Part shown: in pieces, positions 55,610-64,000 of the stretch
How positions within the stretch are numbered: the first letter of the stretch is position 1
Layout: each line of letters begins with the position of its first letter
Source: Candidimonas humi
GTDB lineage: Bacteria; Pseudomonadota; Gammaproteobacteria; Burkholderiales; Burkholderiaceae_B
Assembly: GCF_019166065.1 (NCBI RefSeq)
Contig: NZ_JAHTBN010000003.1
Coordinates: 186,001 to 250,000 of the forward strand
DNA length: 64,000 nucleotides
Reading direction: 5' to 3'
Position numbers and translations under genes: made by a program
The notes under the pieces: model-generated
Database searches by the model: none
Seen by the model: only the letters and a program-made list of their open reading frames with translations
Told to the model about the DNA's origin: nothing

Positions 55610-56416
55610 ATGCCACAGCCTCCCGTTCTTGCCCCCGCCGCTCCGGCCGCCGCCAAAGCCATGCCCATCACCATCCAGGTGCTGGAGCGGGCCATGCAAC
55701 TGCTCGACGTGCTGGCGCGCCAGCCCGAGCCCGTAGCGCTCAAGGACATTGCCGCCGTCACCGGCCTGCATACCTCCACCGCCCACCGCATACTCAATGA
55801 CCTCGTGGCGGGCCGCTATGTCGAGCGTGTCGACAGCGGCCTTTACCAGTTGGGCATGAGGCTGCTGGAATTGGGCTCGCTGGTAAAGGGGCGCCTGAAC
55901 GTGCGCGAAGTGGCGCTGGACGCCATGCGCGAGCTGCACAAGATCACCGGGCAGACCGTCAACCTGTCGCTGCAGCAGGGCGACGAGATCGTCTATGTCG
56001 AACGCGCCTGGAGCGAGCGCTCGGGCATGCAGGTGGTGCGCGCCATAGGCGGGCGCGCGCCCTTGCACCTGACTTCTACCGGCAAGCTGTTCCTGTCCAT
56101 GAGCGACCCGCGCCAGGTGCGGGCCTACGCCATGCGCACCGGCCTTGCCGGCACGACCCGCAACAGCATCACCAAGCTCGACCAGCTCGAGCGCGACCTG
56201 GCCTTGGTGCGCCGCCATGGCTATTCGCGCGACAACGAAGAACTGGAACTGGGTGTGCGCTGCATTGCCGCGGGCGTCTACGACGATACCGGCAAGCTGC
56301 AGGCCGGCCTGTCGATTTCTGCCCCTGCCGAGCGCATGCGCGACGAATGGATCGGGCTGTTGCAGCGTACCGCCGCGCAGATTTCCGAGGCCATGGGCTA
56401 CGAAGGCGAGCACTGA
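55610..56416 (+). CDS. IclR-family transcriptional regulator
   Basis: A 268-residue regulator. The N-terminal winged HTH covers IQVLERAMQLLDVLARQ through DIAAVTGLHTSTAHRILNDL; the effector domain has GDEIVYVERAW, LHLTSTGKLFLS, the GYSRDNEELELGVRCIAAGV motif and SISAPAERM. It regulates catabolic genes in response to small aromatic or organic acids. The start at 55610 (MPQPPVLAP) is the only plausible ATG. The convergent Bug gene is a possible target together with genes outside the window. Confidence 0.9.
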   Translation: MPQPPVLAPAAPAAAKAMPITIQVLERAMQLLDVLARQPEPVALKDIAAVTGLHTSTAHRILNDLVAGRYVERVDSGLYQLGMRLLELGSLVKGRLNVREVALDAMRELHKITGQTVNLSLQQGDEIVYVERAWSERSGMQVVRAIGGRAPLHLTSTGKLFLSMSDPRQVRAYAMRTGLAGTTRNSITKLDQLERDLALVRRHGYSRDNEELELGVRCIAAGVYDDTGKLQAGLSISAPAERMRDEWIGLLQRTAAQISEAMGYEGEH

Positions 56417-56596
56417 AGTTTCGGTGTCCTGCCTGCGGGGCGCCGCCGCGCCCAGGCTTCGGCGGTTCCGCCGGGCTTCTTTGGTGTTTCCCTGGCCTGG
56501 GTTTATCGCGGGGCCGGCGCGCGCCGCGCGTGCCGCGAGCATGCCGCCCCCGTCCTGCACGCGCCCTTGCGGCGCGCTTTCAAAATCATCGAAGCG

Positions 56597-57580
56597 TCAT
56601 TGCGGCGCGATGCCCGCCTGCTTGAAGAGCTCGGCCCATTGCGGCACTTGTTGCTCGACCTTTTGCTGCAGCGCCTGAGGATTGGCCTGGGCCACCAGCA
56701 CCTGCGCCCCCAGGCCGGCCATGCGCTTCTGGAAGGCCGGATCGGCCAGCCCGGCCTGCAACGCGGCGATCAGCTTGTCGGTGACCGCCTTGGGCGTGCC
56801 CTTGGGCGCCCACATGCCGTGCCAGATGCCGACCTCGAAACCGGGATAGCCGGATTCCTGCATGGTGGGCAGGTCGGGCAGGGTGGCCACCCGTTGCTTG
56901 CTGGTGACCGCATAGGCCTTGACCTTGCCGGCCTGGATCTGCTGCGTGGTATTGGTGGTCTGGTCGCACAGCAGGTCTACCTGCTTGCCCAGCAGGTCGT
57001 TCATGGCCGGCCCCGTGCCCTTGTAGGGCACCGTCAGCAGTTTCACGCCCAGGGCCTTGGTGAACATGGTGCCGCACAAATGGCTGGCGGCGCCGATGCC
57101 GGCGTTGGCCAGCGACACCTGGTCTTTATGGGCCTTGATGTATTCCACCAGTTCTTTGAGATTATTGGCCGGGAAATCGGAACGGGCGACGATGGTCATG
57201 GGCACGTCGACCACCAGGCCTATGGGCTGGAAGCCGGCAAGCGCGTCGTAGCCGGGCTTCTTGTATAGCGAGGGCGCGGTCGAGAAGCCTATGTGCATGA
57301 GCAGGATGTTGTAGCCGTCGGGGTGGGCGCGCGCCACCTGCGAGGTGCCTATGGTGCCGCCGGCGCCGCCCTTGTTCTCGACCAGTATCGGCTGGCCCAG
57401 CGTCGGGCGCATGGCCTCGGCCAGCGAGCGCGCCACGTTGTCGGTGGGGCCGCCGGCCGCGAAAGGCACGACCATATTGATGGCGTGGCTGGGGTAGTCG
57501 GCAGCCGCCGCGGCGCCCATGGCGCAGGCCAGCACGCCGCCGAGCAGCAGGGAGGAAAGTTTCGAGGTTTGGTGCTTCAT
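56597..57580 (-). CDS. Bug-family periplasmic solute-binding protein
   Basis: A 327-residue receptor, the third Bug protein of the window. Signal peptide MKHQTSKLSSLLLGGVLACA then GAAAAADYPSHAIN. Family blocks: INMVVPFAAGGPTDNVARSL, ENKGGAGGTIGTSQVARA, VPYKGTGPAMNDLLG and PKGTPKAVTDKL. The ATG at 57580 has CGGAGC upstream. It is an orphan: no TctAB genes and no enzymes are adjacent, and the neighbour is an IclR regulator. It likely binds a dicarboxylate or related compound. Confidence 0.92.
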   Translation of the reverse strand: MKHQTSKLSSLLLGGVLACAMGAAAAADYPSHAINMVVPFAAGGPTDNVARSLAEAMRPTLGQPILVENKGGAGGTIGTSQVARAHPDGYNILLMHIGFSTAPSLYKKPGYDALAGFQPIGLVVDVPMTIVARSDFPANNLKELVEYIKAHKDQVSLANAGIGAASHLCGTMFTKALGVKLLTVPYKGTGPAMNDLLGKQVDLLCDQTTNTTQQIQAGKVKAYAVTSKQRVATLPDLPTMQESGYPGFEVGIWHGMWAPKGTPKAVTDKLIAALQAGLADPAFQKRMAGLGAQVLVAQANPQALQQKVEQQVPQWAELFKQAGIAPQ

Positions 57581-57719
57581 TCGTGCTCCGGAAGTGTTTT
57601 TATGATGGTCGTGGCGCTTGCGTCTTTGCCGGGCCGCCTGCGTGCCTTGAGGGCCCCTGCGGATGGCCGGAGCCCTGGCGGCAAAGCCTCGGGCAGGCTG
57701 CAAGCGGATTGGAAGAAAA

Positions 57720-57759
57720 CTGTCAATCAGCTGTATTTTTCCTGTCATAAAGCTGACAG
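57720..57759 (-). promoter_or_regulatory. Candidate operator and -35 of the Bug promoter
   Basis: A perfect inverted repeat CTGTCA-N6-TGACAG lies at 57742-57759, with another CTGTCA at 57720-57725. On the minus strand the latter contains a consensus TTGACA (57726-57721), a possible -35 for the Bug gene; the -10 would be poor. The repeat just upstream is in the right place for an activator or repressor, perhaps the IclR protein. Confidence 0.35.
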
Positions 57760-58084
57760 AATTCTAGGGGAAAATGGCTTGCATGTCGTGCAGGATTACC
57801 CCTACGGAGTTTCCCCGGGGGGGCTGGGCAAGGCGCCTGCGTCATTGGTACGGAGTAAGGGTTGCGGCCCTTTGCGCCATGCGGCCATGACTTTGCGCCA
57901 CTCGGCCATGAACTGGGGAGCTGTTCCGCTGGCGCGCGTCGTCTTCCCAGGTAGAAAGGCGTATCCCTGGAAGCGGGAGCATCCTTCAGGCGGCTGGAAG
58001 AGGCGCCTCGCCAGGGGGCCCGTCGATGCCCGGCTTCTTGGCGCCTGCAGTGCCGAATTGTCGTTTTGCAGCAGTTACTTACCG

Positions 58085-58107
58085 TTTTTGTTGCGTCGCA
58101 ACAAAAA
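58085..58107. promoter_or_regulatory. Perfect 23-base palindrome upstream of the phasin promoter
   Basis: TTTTTGTTGCG and its complement CGCAACAAAAA flank one central base. It ends five bases before the -35 hexamer, a typical operator location. PHA-regulator sites in other bacteria have TGC-spacer-GCA cores, which this matches (TGCGTCGCA). A PhaR-type repressor is the natural candidate; none is in the window. Confidence 0.6.
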
Positions 58108-58111
58108 TTTC

Positions 58112-58139
58112 TTGACTTCGCTCTCCAGTCCGGTAGAAT
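58112..58139 (+). promoter_or_regulatory. Sigma-70 type promoter of the phasin gene
   Basis: TTGACT (58112-58117), a 16-base spacer and TAGAAT (58134-58139) form a near-consensus promoter. It leaves an untranslated leader of about 125 bases before the phasin start. Confidence 0.7.
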
Positions 58140-58272
58140 TTCAATTGTGCAGTGCAGCAAGGCAGGTTTTCACAAACAACCGGTGATTTGCTTGGCCTTC
58201 TCAACTTTTTAAGCTTGAACCCTTTGTTCAATTATTGCGCCGGCCCAGCCGGCATTTCGTGAAGGAATAATC

Positions 58273-58848
58273 ATGAGCGCTATCCCCCAACAAGTCCTGG
58301 CCAACCAAAAAGCCTCCCTCGACAAGTTCCTGGCCGTGCAAGGCACGTTTTTCGGCGGCTTCGAAAAGCTCGTCGACCTGAACCTGAAGGTCATCAAGGC
58401 CACGCTGGACGACGTCGCCGAGAAGTCGCAGCAAGCCATCGAAGTGAAGGACGTCCAGGAAGCCCTGGCTTTCACCTCGGGCCTGGTGCAGCCCAACGCC
58501 GAAAAGGCGCTGGCCTACAGCAAGCACGTGTATGACATCGTCTCGGGCGTGCAAGCCGACCTGTCCAAGCTGACCGAAGACCAGATCGCCCAAGGCCAAC
58601 AACAAGTGTCCGAAGCCATCGAGCAGTTCTCGAAGAATGCTCCCACCGGCTCGGAAAGCGCCGTGGCGCTCCTGAAGTCCTCGCTGGCTACCGCCAACAG
58701 CGCCTACGAATCGGTCAACAAGGCCGCCAAGCAAGCCGCTGCTGCCGCCGAATCGAACATCGCCGCCGCCACGAACGCCACGTTCAAGGCTGCCGCCGAC
58801 GCCGCCGAAGCGACCAAGGCCCCCCGCGCGCGCCGCAGCGCCGCCTGA
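58273..58848 (+). CDS. phaP: Phasin, PHA granule-associated protein
   Basis: A 191-residue phasin of the TIGR01841 type (QQVLANQKASLDKFLAVQGT, then FEKLVDLNLKVIKATLDD). The protein is helical with coiled-coil-like heptads and an Ala/Lys-rich C-terminus (KAAKQAAAAAESNIAAATNA). It coats polyhydroxyalkanoate granules and limits their size. A good ribosome site (GAAGGA) precedes the ATG. It has its own promoter and terminator, so it is a single-gene unit. Confidence 0.92.
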   Translation: MSAIPQQVLANQKASLDKFLAVQGTFFGGFEKLVDLNLKVIKATLDDVAEKSQQAIEVKDVQEALAFTSGLVQPNAEKALAYSKHVYDIVSGVQADLSKLTEDQIAQGQQQVSEAIEQFSKNAPTGSESAVALLKSSLATANSAYESVNKAAKQAAAAAESNIAAATNATFKAAADAAEATKAPRARRSAA

Positions 58849-58925
58849 ACGGTCTAGGCAGTTCCGCTCGCAGCCTGCGAGACCGAGGCTGCGATGTTCC
58901 CGTGATTTGAGTTGTCTCCCCCCTG

Positions 58926-58960
58926 AGCCTCGAAGGCATATGCCTTCGAGGCTTTTTTTA
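58926..58960 (+). terminator. Intrinsic terminator of the phasin gene
   Basis: A perfect self-complementary stretch of 28 bases (58926-58953) is followed by seven T residues (58953-58959): a textbook Rho-independent terminator. Confidence 0.92.
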
Positions 58961-59213
58961 TTGCGTGCTCTGCGTGAGCAGCGTTTCCGCGGATGCCGGT
59001 ATTTCGGCGCATCCCTTCTTCCGTTCGCCTCTTGCGGCCCTGCCGCGCAGGGCGCACTTCGCGCATGCGATGCCAATTTTTGCGGTGACTGTGCAATGAC
59101 TGCAAATTGACTGTTCTTATGTTCCTCGTGGTGCATGTGCCGGGATAGAGTTCCCGGCGCTTTTTTGAATCCTGAGAAAAGGCTTGACCGCCTTGCACAC
59201 ACACGAGGTAATA
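58961..59213. other. Segment bounded by two terminators, upstream of the autotransporter
   Basis: About 180 bases lie between the phasin terminator and a second intrinsic terminator at 59139-59166, then 47 bases follow up to the autotransporter start. A -35-like TTGACT occurs at 59107-59112. No protein-coding ORF with proper signals is seen. The segment could encode a small RNA or the attenuated leader of the autotransporter. Confidence 0.45.
59139..59166 (+). terminator. Intrinsic terminator upstream of the autotransporter
   Basis: GCCGGGA (59139-59145) pairs with TCCCGGC (59152-59158) over a 6-base loop, followed by GC and six T residues. It points toward the autotransporter gene and ends 47 bases before its start codon. 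Confidence 0.75.
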
Positions 59214-62200
59214 ATGAAGAACACTAATCCCGTCTTGATGCTGGGCTGCGTTCGCGATGCCCCATTGCAATCCATCGGCTATTTGGCCCTGGGGTTTGCT
59301 CTTGTGGCTTGCTCCAGCGCGTATGGGCAATTCGTGAACGAGACCGTGACGAGCGGCACCGTGACCGAGTCCGGGTACTCCTACGACGACACCGTTGCGG
59401 GAACGGCGGCGATCAAGGCAAGCGGCACGGGCGTGATAAACCTGACGGACACTCAGGCGACGGGCGTCGCAGGCCATACCAACGCTTTGATGGCGACGGC
59501 CGGTGGGCAGATTTTCATGCATGGCGGCTCGGCCACCCTGGGCGACAATGCAATCGTGTCGGGTAATGGCCGGAGTCCGGCCGTATATGCCTATAACGGC
59601 GGATCGATCACCCTCGATCAGGGCGCCCAGGTCAACATCGGGCAAACTTCGGGTCCCAATGCGCTGGGCAATGGGGTCACGGCATATTCCACCAACGGCT
59701 CGGCCACGACCGTCAATCTGGATGACGTGACCATCACCCGTAACCAGAATGGGTACGTGTCCGGCAATACGGGCCGCTATCTGACCGCTACCGGCGCCGG
59801 TGCTTCGATAGTCGCCAACAACGTAACGACCGGCGCGGCTACCACGGGGGGTATTGTGGCGGTCGAAAACCAAGCCCGGATGACGATCACCAACTCTACC
59901 CTGAACCAGGCCAACGTTTACAACCTGGCTTCGGGCACGAGCGGGCCTGCGACCATGCTTTCGATCAGCGATACGGCCATAAACGGTAGAGGCACTGCGC
60001 CCGTCAACGTTCTCGGGACGAGCTGGGTTGCCGCCAATACGGTTCGCGGCAGCACCACGCTGACCAATGTGTCCATCGCCATGGACGGCGACGCCTCCAG
60101 CTACGGCGGGGTTTATGCCAGCGGTATCTATGGCGCCGGGGTCATGGCCGATACGACCAGCGATATTGCCGTCCACGGCGGTTTGATCACGACCAGCGGT
60201 GTCGACTCGATGGGCATCGAGGCCACCGACAACAGCGCCGGAGTCGCCAAGGGCGGAGCCGGCGCTGTAACGGTCGATGCGGCGGGCGCCCAGGGGCCGG
60301 CCAGCATCCAGACCTCGGGCGCCGGGGCCTACGGCGCCTATGCCAACCTGGGCGGCACGATCGCCATTGCGGACGCGTCGATCAGCACCTCCGGCGCCAA
60401 TGCCGATGGCCTGCGTGCGACGCTGGGCGATGCGTTGAATCCGTCGCTGTCCACGGCCAGTGTGGCGCCGGCCGCCATTACCATGACGGGCGGCTCGGTC
60501 ACCACCACCGGCGCCGGCGCGAACGGCGTCTCGCTGGACGGCGGAACAAGTGTCGGCCTGAACGGGGTGGCCGTGCATGCCGCCGGCAGCGGCGTGTCGA
60601 TCACGGATGCGAACCAGAGCGGCAAGACGAATACGGTCACGATGGCGGGCGGCGCCCTGGCCAGCCAGGGAGATGCCTTCGTCGTGAACGGCGCCAGTGC
60701 CGGCATCGATGTCAGCGGCACCGCGCCGATCGTGCCCGCTTCGGGCAATCTGCTGAACCTGAGCAACGGCGCTACGGCCACCTTCACCGCCACGGGCGAA
60801 ACCCTGAACGGCAATATTGTCTCGGATGCCGCGTCCAGCGGCGACGTGTATCTCAACAGCGGCACGGTGCTCACCGGCATGGTGGACCCGGTTTCGATGA
60901 CGATCGATGCCAGCAGCCGCTGGAATGTCACGGCCAGTTCGGTTGCGACTGATCTGTCCAATGCCGGCACGATCGCTTTCGCCGCGCCGGCCGACCCCGA
61001 CAATGCGGCGGGATATTCGACGCTGACCGCCAGGAATTATGTCGGCAACAACGGCACGATCATCCTCAACACCAAGCTGGGCGCGGACAACTCGCCCTCC
61101 AACAAGCTGATCATAGACGGCGGCTCGGCTACCGGCACTACCACGCTGCTGGTGAAGAACACCAATGGCGCCGGCGCCGCGACTACGGGCGACGGCATCG
61201 TGCTGGTCGATGCCATCAACGGGGCCACCACCAGCCCCGGCGCCTTCAAGCTCGGTTCGGCGGTCTCGGTCGGCGCGTACGACTACAACCTGAATTACCA
61301 GAATCTAGCCAAGAGCGATCAGAGCTGGTATCTGCGCAGTATCGTGACACCGAGCGGTCCGGCCCTGAGCCCCGCTGCGCAAACGGCACTACCGTATGCC
61401 GACGTGCTGTCGAACTTCGCGCAGGCTACGCTGGGCACGCTGCAGCAGCGTACCGGCAATCGCGTCTGGACTGGCGGTACGGTCGACGGCCGGGGAACCT
61501 GGGGCCGGGTAGCGGGGCAGTATTCCTCCTATGATCCGAAGTCGGGTTCGCCTTACACGCAAGGCATTGGCTTCCTGCAAGCCGGCTACGAGGGCGTGGC
61601 GGCCCGCCGGCCCAGCGGCGAGCTGACCATGGGCGCCTATGCGATCGCCGGCACGTCGAGCGCGCATATCGATGTGACGCACGATCCGGTGACCGGCGCG
61701 GCGCGCCCCGGCGGCAAGATAACCTCCACCGGTACCGGCCTGGGCCTGAACGCCACCTGGCTGGGCAAGAATGGCCTGTACGCCGATGCCGTCGGCCAAT
61801 TCACCTGGTATGACAGCGATCTCAGCAACAAGAGCGGCACGGGCAATCAAGGATGGTCGGGGGCCGCCAGCCTGGAACTGGGCAAGCGTTTCGGCCTGGG
61901 CTCGGGCTGGGCGCTCGTGCCGCAAACCCAGTTGGCCTGGACCCATGTGGACTTCGACAGCTACACCGACAACTCGGGCAACAAGATCTCGCTGGGCAAG
62001 GGAGACAGCCTCCAGGGCCGGATCGGCGTGCGGGTGGAAAAGCAGTCGGAGTCGGCGGCCCGCGATCTGCAACTCTATGGCATCGCCAACCTGGAATATG
62101 AATTCCTGAACGGCACCAGCGTCGAGGTCTCGGGCACCACGCTCGACCAGCGCAACCAGCGGCTGTGGGGCGAAGTCGGCGCGGGCGCAACGTATGTCCT

Positions 62201-62312
62201 GAATAAAAAATGGAGCCTGTACGCCGAGGCCGACTACGCGACGGCCCTGTCCGGCGGCAGCGGCAACAACTATAGCGTCAGGGGAACTGCGGGATTGCGC
62301 TATCGCTGGTAA
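59214..62312 (+). CDS. Classical autotransporter (type Va secretion) with beta-helical passenger
   Basis: A 1032-residue autotransporter. The ATG at 59214 has GAGG upstream. The signal peptide region is extended (about 43 residues, core IGYLALGFALVACSSAYG, cleavage near GQFVN). The passenger, to about residue 720, consists of Gly/Ala/Thr/Asn-rich repeats of a right-handed beta-helix, with no RGD, protease triad or Cys-rich region. The C-terminal 270 residues form the translocator barrel (GRGTWGRVAGQYSSYDPKSG onward), with alternating strands ending AGLRYRW, the required aromatic end. Surface adhesin or related factor; target unknown. Confidence 0.9.
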   Translation: MKNTNPVLMLGCVRDAPLQSIGYLALGFALVACSSAYGQFVNETVTSGTVTESGYSYDDTVAGTAAIKASGTGVINLTDTQATGVAGHTNALMATAGGQIFMHGGSATLGDNAIVSGNGRSPAVYAYNGGSITLDQGAQVNIGQTSGPNALGNGVTAYSTNGSATTVNLDDVTITRNQNGYVSGNTGRYLTATGAGASIVANNVTTGAATTGGIVAVENQARMTITNSTLNQANVYNLASGTSGPATMLSISDTAINGRGTAPVNVLGTSWVAANTVRGSTTLTNVSIAMDGDASSYGGVYASGIYGAGVMADTTSDIAVHGGLITTSGVDSMGIEATDNSAGVAKGGAGAVTVDAAGAQGPASIQTSGAGAYGAYANLGGTIAIADASISTSGANADGLRATLGDALNPSLSTASVAPAAITMTGGSVTTTGAGANGVSLDGGTSVGLNGVAVHAAGSGVSITDANQSGKTNTVTMAGGALASQGDAFVVNGASAGIDVSGTAPIVPASGNLLNLSNGATATFTATGETLNGNIVSDAASSGDVYLNSGTVLTGMVDPVSMTIDASSRWNVTASSVATDLSNAGTIAFAAPADPDNAAGYSTLTARNYVGNNGTIILNTKLGADNSPSNKLIIDGGSATGTTTLLVKNTNGAGAATTGDGIVLVDAINGATTSPGAFKLGSAVSVGAYDYNLNYQNLAKSDQSWYLRSIVTPSGPALSPAAQTALPYADVLSNFAQATLGTLQQRTGNRVWTGGTVDGRGTWGRVAGQYSSYDPKSGSPYTQGIGFLQAGYEGVAARRPSGELTMGAYAIAGTSSAHIDVTHDPVTGAARPGGKITSTGTGLGLNATWLGKNGLYADAVGQFTWYDSDLSNKSGTGNQGWSGAASLELGKRFGLGSGWALVPQTQLAWTHVDFDSYTDNSGNKISLGKGDSLQGRIGVRVEKQSESAARDLQLYGIANLEYEFLNGTSVEVSGTTLDQRNQRLWGEVGAGATYVLNKKWSLYAEADYATALSGGSGNNYSVRGTAGLRYRW

Positions 62313-62325
62313 TGCCGCCACGGCG

Positions 62326-62356
62326 GGCCCCCTGCCGGCGCCCGGGCGGGGGCCTT
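62326..62356. terminator. GC-rich hairpin between convergent genes
   Basis: GGCCCCC (62326-62332) pairs with GGGGGCC (62348-62354) between the autotransporter stop and the pyrD stop. It could serve both genes. Confidence 0.45.
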
Positions 62357-62358
62357 GC

Positions 62359-63396
62359 TCAGGCCAGGGCCCGCACGCATTCCTCGATCAGCGCCGGGCC
62401 GCGATAGATCAGTCCGGTATAGATCTGCACAGCGTCCGCCCCGGCGGCGATTTTCTCGCGGGCTTGCGCGCCCGAGACGATGCCGCCCACGCCGATGATG
62501 GCCATGCTGCCGCCCAGCCGCTGGCGCAAGCGCTCGATGACCCGCAGCGACAGGGCATGCACCGGCGGCCCGGACAGGCCGCCGCCTTCCTGCGCATGGG
62601 GCAGGCCCTGGACCGCCTCGCGCGACAGGGTGGTGTTGGTGGCGATCACGCCGTCCACGCCATAGCGCGGCAGCGTGTCGGCGATCACGTCGATCTGCGT
62701 GTCGTCGAGGTCGGGCGCGATCTTCACCGCCAGGGGCACGTCATGCCCATGCCGGTCGGCCAGTTCGCGGCGCCGGTCGCGCAGCGGCCCGAGCAGCCCC
62801 GCCAGTTCGTCCTGGCCCTGCAGCGCCCGCAGGTTGCGGGTATTGGGCGAGGAAATGTTGACCGTGATGTAGTCGGCATGCGGATACACGCCTTCCAGGC
62901 CCAGCAAGTAGTCGTCCACGGCCCGCTCGATGGGCGTGTCGGCGTTCTTGCCTATGTTCAGCCCCAATATGCCGCCCTGGGCCCGCCACTGGCTGCGCCG
63001 CACGTTGTCGATGAAGGCTTCCAGGCCTTTGTTGTTGAAGCCCAGCCGGTTGATCAGGGCCTGGGCCTGTGGCAGGCGGAACATGCGCGGCTTGGGATTG
63101 CCGGGTTGTGCGCGCGGGGTTACCGTGCCTACCTCGACGAAGCCGAAGCCCAGGTTGCCCAGGGCGTCGATATAGGCGCCGTTCTTGTCCAGCCCCGCCG
63201 CCAGCCCGACCGGGTTGCGCAGGCTCAGCCCCATCAGTGTGCTCGGCCGCTGCGGCTGCGAATGCAGCAGGCTGCGGGTCCAGCCGCAGGCCTGGGCCTT
63301 GCGCAGCGATTCCAGGGTGAGCTCGTGGGCGGTTTCGGCGTCCAGGGAAAACAGCGCCGGACGAGCCAGGGCGTAGGTCTTGAACAATAGGGACAT
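62359..63396 (-). CDS. pyrD: Dihydroorotate dehydrogenase (quinone), class 2
   Basis: A 345-residue class 2 enzyme, membrane-associated and quinone-linked, for the fourth step of pyrimidine synthesis. An N-terminal helical extension ([20 protein letters not shown]) that contacts the membrane is present, as expected for class 2. Conserved parts: [29 protein letters not shown], the Ser-containing [15 protein letters not shown], and [11 protein letters not shown]. It lies downstream of bpt on the same strand, an established betaproteobacterial order. Confidence 0.95.
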   Translation of the reverse strand: MSLLFKTYALARPALFSLDAETAHELTLESLRKAQACGWTRSLLHSQPQRPSTLMGLSLRNPVGLAAGLDKNGAYIDALGNLGFGFVEVGTVTPRAQPGNPKPRMFRLPQAQALINRLGFNNKGLEAFIDNVRRSQWRAQGGILGLNIGKNADTPIERAVDDYLLGLEGVYPHADYITVNISSPNTRNLRALQGQDELAGLLGPLRDRRRELADRHGHDVPLAVKIAPDLDDTQIDVIADTLPRYGVDGVIATNTTLSREAVQGLPHAQEGGGLSGPPVHALSLRVIERLRQRLGGSMAIIGVGGIVSGAQAREKIAAGADAVQIYTGLIYRGPALIEECVRALA

Positions 63397-63444
63397 AGGG
63401 ACGAGTAGCGTAGTGATGGTCAGCGCGGCATGGGCGCCGCGGCC

Positions 63445-64000
63445 TCAGTCTTCGAGGCTGGACGCGTCGCTCCAGCCGGTGGGGCCGAGCACCTGGAAGG
63501 GCTTGAATTGCGACTTGTACGCCATTTTACGGCTTTCGCGTATCCAGTAACCCAGGTACAGCCAGGGCAGGTCGAGCAGCCGGCATTGTTCGATCTGCCA
63601 CAGTATGCCGTAGGTGCCCAGGCTGCCGGCGGCGTCCGGGTCGAAGAAGGTGTAGACCGAGGACAGGCCGCTTTCGAGCACGTCTATCATCGACACCATC
63701 AACAATTGCCCGCCGTGATCGCGGAATTCCACCAGCCTGGAGTCGACCCGGCTGGTCAGCAGGAATTGGGTGTATTGCGACTGGCTGTCTTCGTCCATGC
63801 CGGCGCCGGGGTGGCGGCCGGCCTGGTAGCGCTGGTACAAGGCGAAGTGCTCGCTTTCCCAGCGCAGCGGCATGACGCGGGCGTGCAACTGCGCGCTGTG
63901 GCGCTTCCAGATCTTGCGCTGGGTGCGGTTGGGGGCGTAGCGCTGGGCGTCGACGCGGATCGAGATACAGGCGCGGCAGGCATCGCAATGCGGGCGGTAA
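63445..64000 (-). CDS. bpt: Arginyl/leucyl-tRNA protein transferase Bpt (5' end outside the window)
   Basis: The frame is open to the right edge; about 184 C-terminal residues are visible. It has the N-end rule transferase features [17 protein letters not shown] (clustered Cys), [14 protein letters not shown], and [12 protein letters not shown] with [20 protein letters not shown]. Bpt attaches Leu to proteins with N-terminal Asp or Glu, marking them for ClpAP. The part outside the window should be about 60-70 residues. It is upstream of pyrD. Confidence 0.92.
   Translation of the reverse strand, partial: YRPHCDACRACISIRVDAQRYAPNRTQRKIWKRHSAQLHARVMPLRWESEHFALYQRYQAGRHPGAGMDEDSQSQYTQFLLTSRVDSRLVEFRDHGGQLLMVSMIDVLESGLSSVYTFFDPDAAGSLGTYGILWQIEQCRLLDLPWLYLGYWIRESRKMAYKSQFKPFQVLGPTGWSDASSLED

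Larger units (their letters stand above)
57581..58272. other. Intergenic region between the Bug gene and phasin
   Basis: A 692-base region without a convincing gene. The left part contains a candidate operator and a minus-strand -35 element near 57721-57759, the right part the phasin promoter and a 23-base palindrome at 58085-58107. Between 57770 and 58080 I see only GC-rich sequence with several strong local stems. Confidence 0.6.

Overview
The window is high-GC, tightly packed proteobacterial chromosome. The best fit is a betaproteobacterium of the Alcaligenaceae (Bordetella/Achromobacter type). Reasons: the RuvB N-terminus ([10 protein letters not shown]) resembles what I recall of Bordetella RuvB; there are three orphan Bug-type receptors, which are greatly expanded in this family; and minCDE, dusB-fis-purH, bpt-pyrD and a PHA phasin are present. 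I see no tRNA, rRNA, CRISPR array, transposase or phage gene.

Layout. (1) 1-10.3 kb: accessory catabolic region with three paralogous FAD dehydrogenases of the fumarate reductase/tricarballylate dehydrogenase type (the first truncated by the window edge), an ETF alpha/beta pair, a MmgE/PrpD protein, an SDR, an isochorismatase-fold protein without its catalytic Cys, an Asp/Glu/hydantoin-racemase-like protein and a Bug receptor. This looks like import and oxidation of an unknown organic acid with electrons leaving through ETF. (2) 10.8-20.4 kb: ettA, a hydrolase, a glycine-zipper lipoprotein, minCDE, glnS and a cytochrome bd-like pair whose subunit I has lost most haem ligands. (3) 20.7-28.2 kb: a second accessory cluster on the minus strand (LuxR-type ATPase regulator, Bug receptor, two crotonase-fold enzymes, CaiB-type CoA transferase, flavodoxin-fold quinone reductase), apparently a self-contained CoA-dependent acid degradation unit. 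(4) 28.5-42.7 kb: a two-component system, a ClC channel, recQ, an exported beta-barrel-like protein, ruvBAC, purH, fis, dusB and a UbiH-family hydroxylase. (5) 43-57.6 kb: a TM2 protein, a yybP-ykoY-type (Mn2+) riboswitch in front of a cation exchanger-like protein, a CtaG-like protein, bepA, a YheT hydrolase, ilvE, azlCD, an RhlE helicase, a thioredoxin-like protein, an EI24 protein, a MoaB/CinA-like protein, an IclR regulator and a third Bug receptor. (6) 57.6-64 kb: a phasin with a clear promoter and operator-like palindrome, an autotransporter preceded by an unexpected intrinsic terminator, pyrD and the 3' part of bpt.

The main leads are the haem-ligand-depleted CydA-like protein next to a conventional CydB, the ETF-linked multi-flavoprotein cluster, the riboswitch-controlled exchanger, and the terminator-bounded segment upstream of the autotransporter. 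All calls come from reading the sequence; no database search, alignment program or folding program was run.
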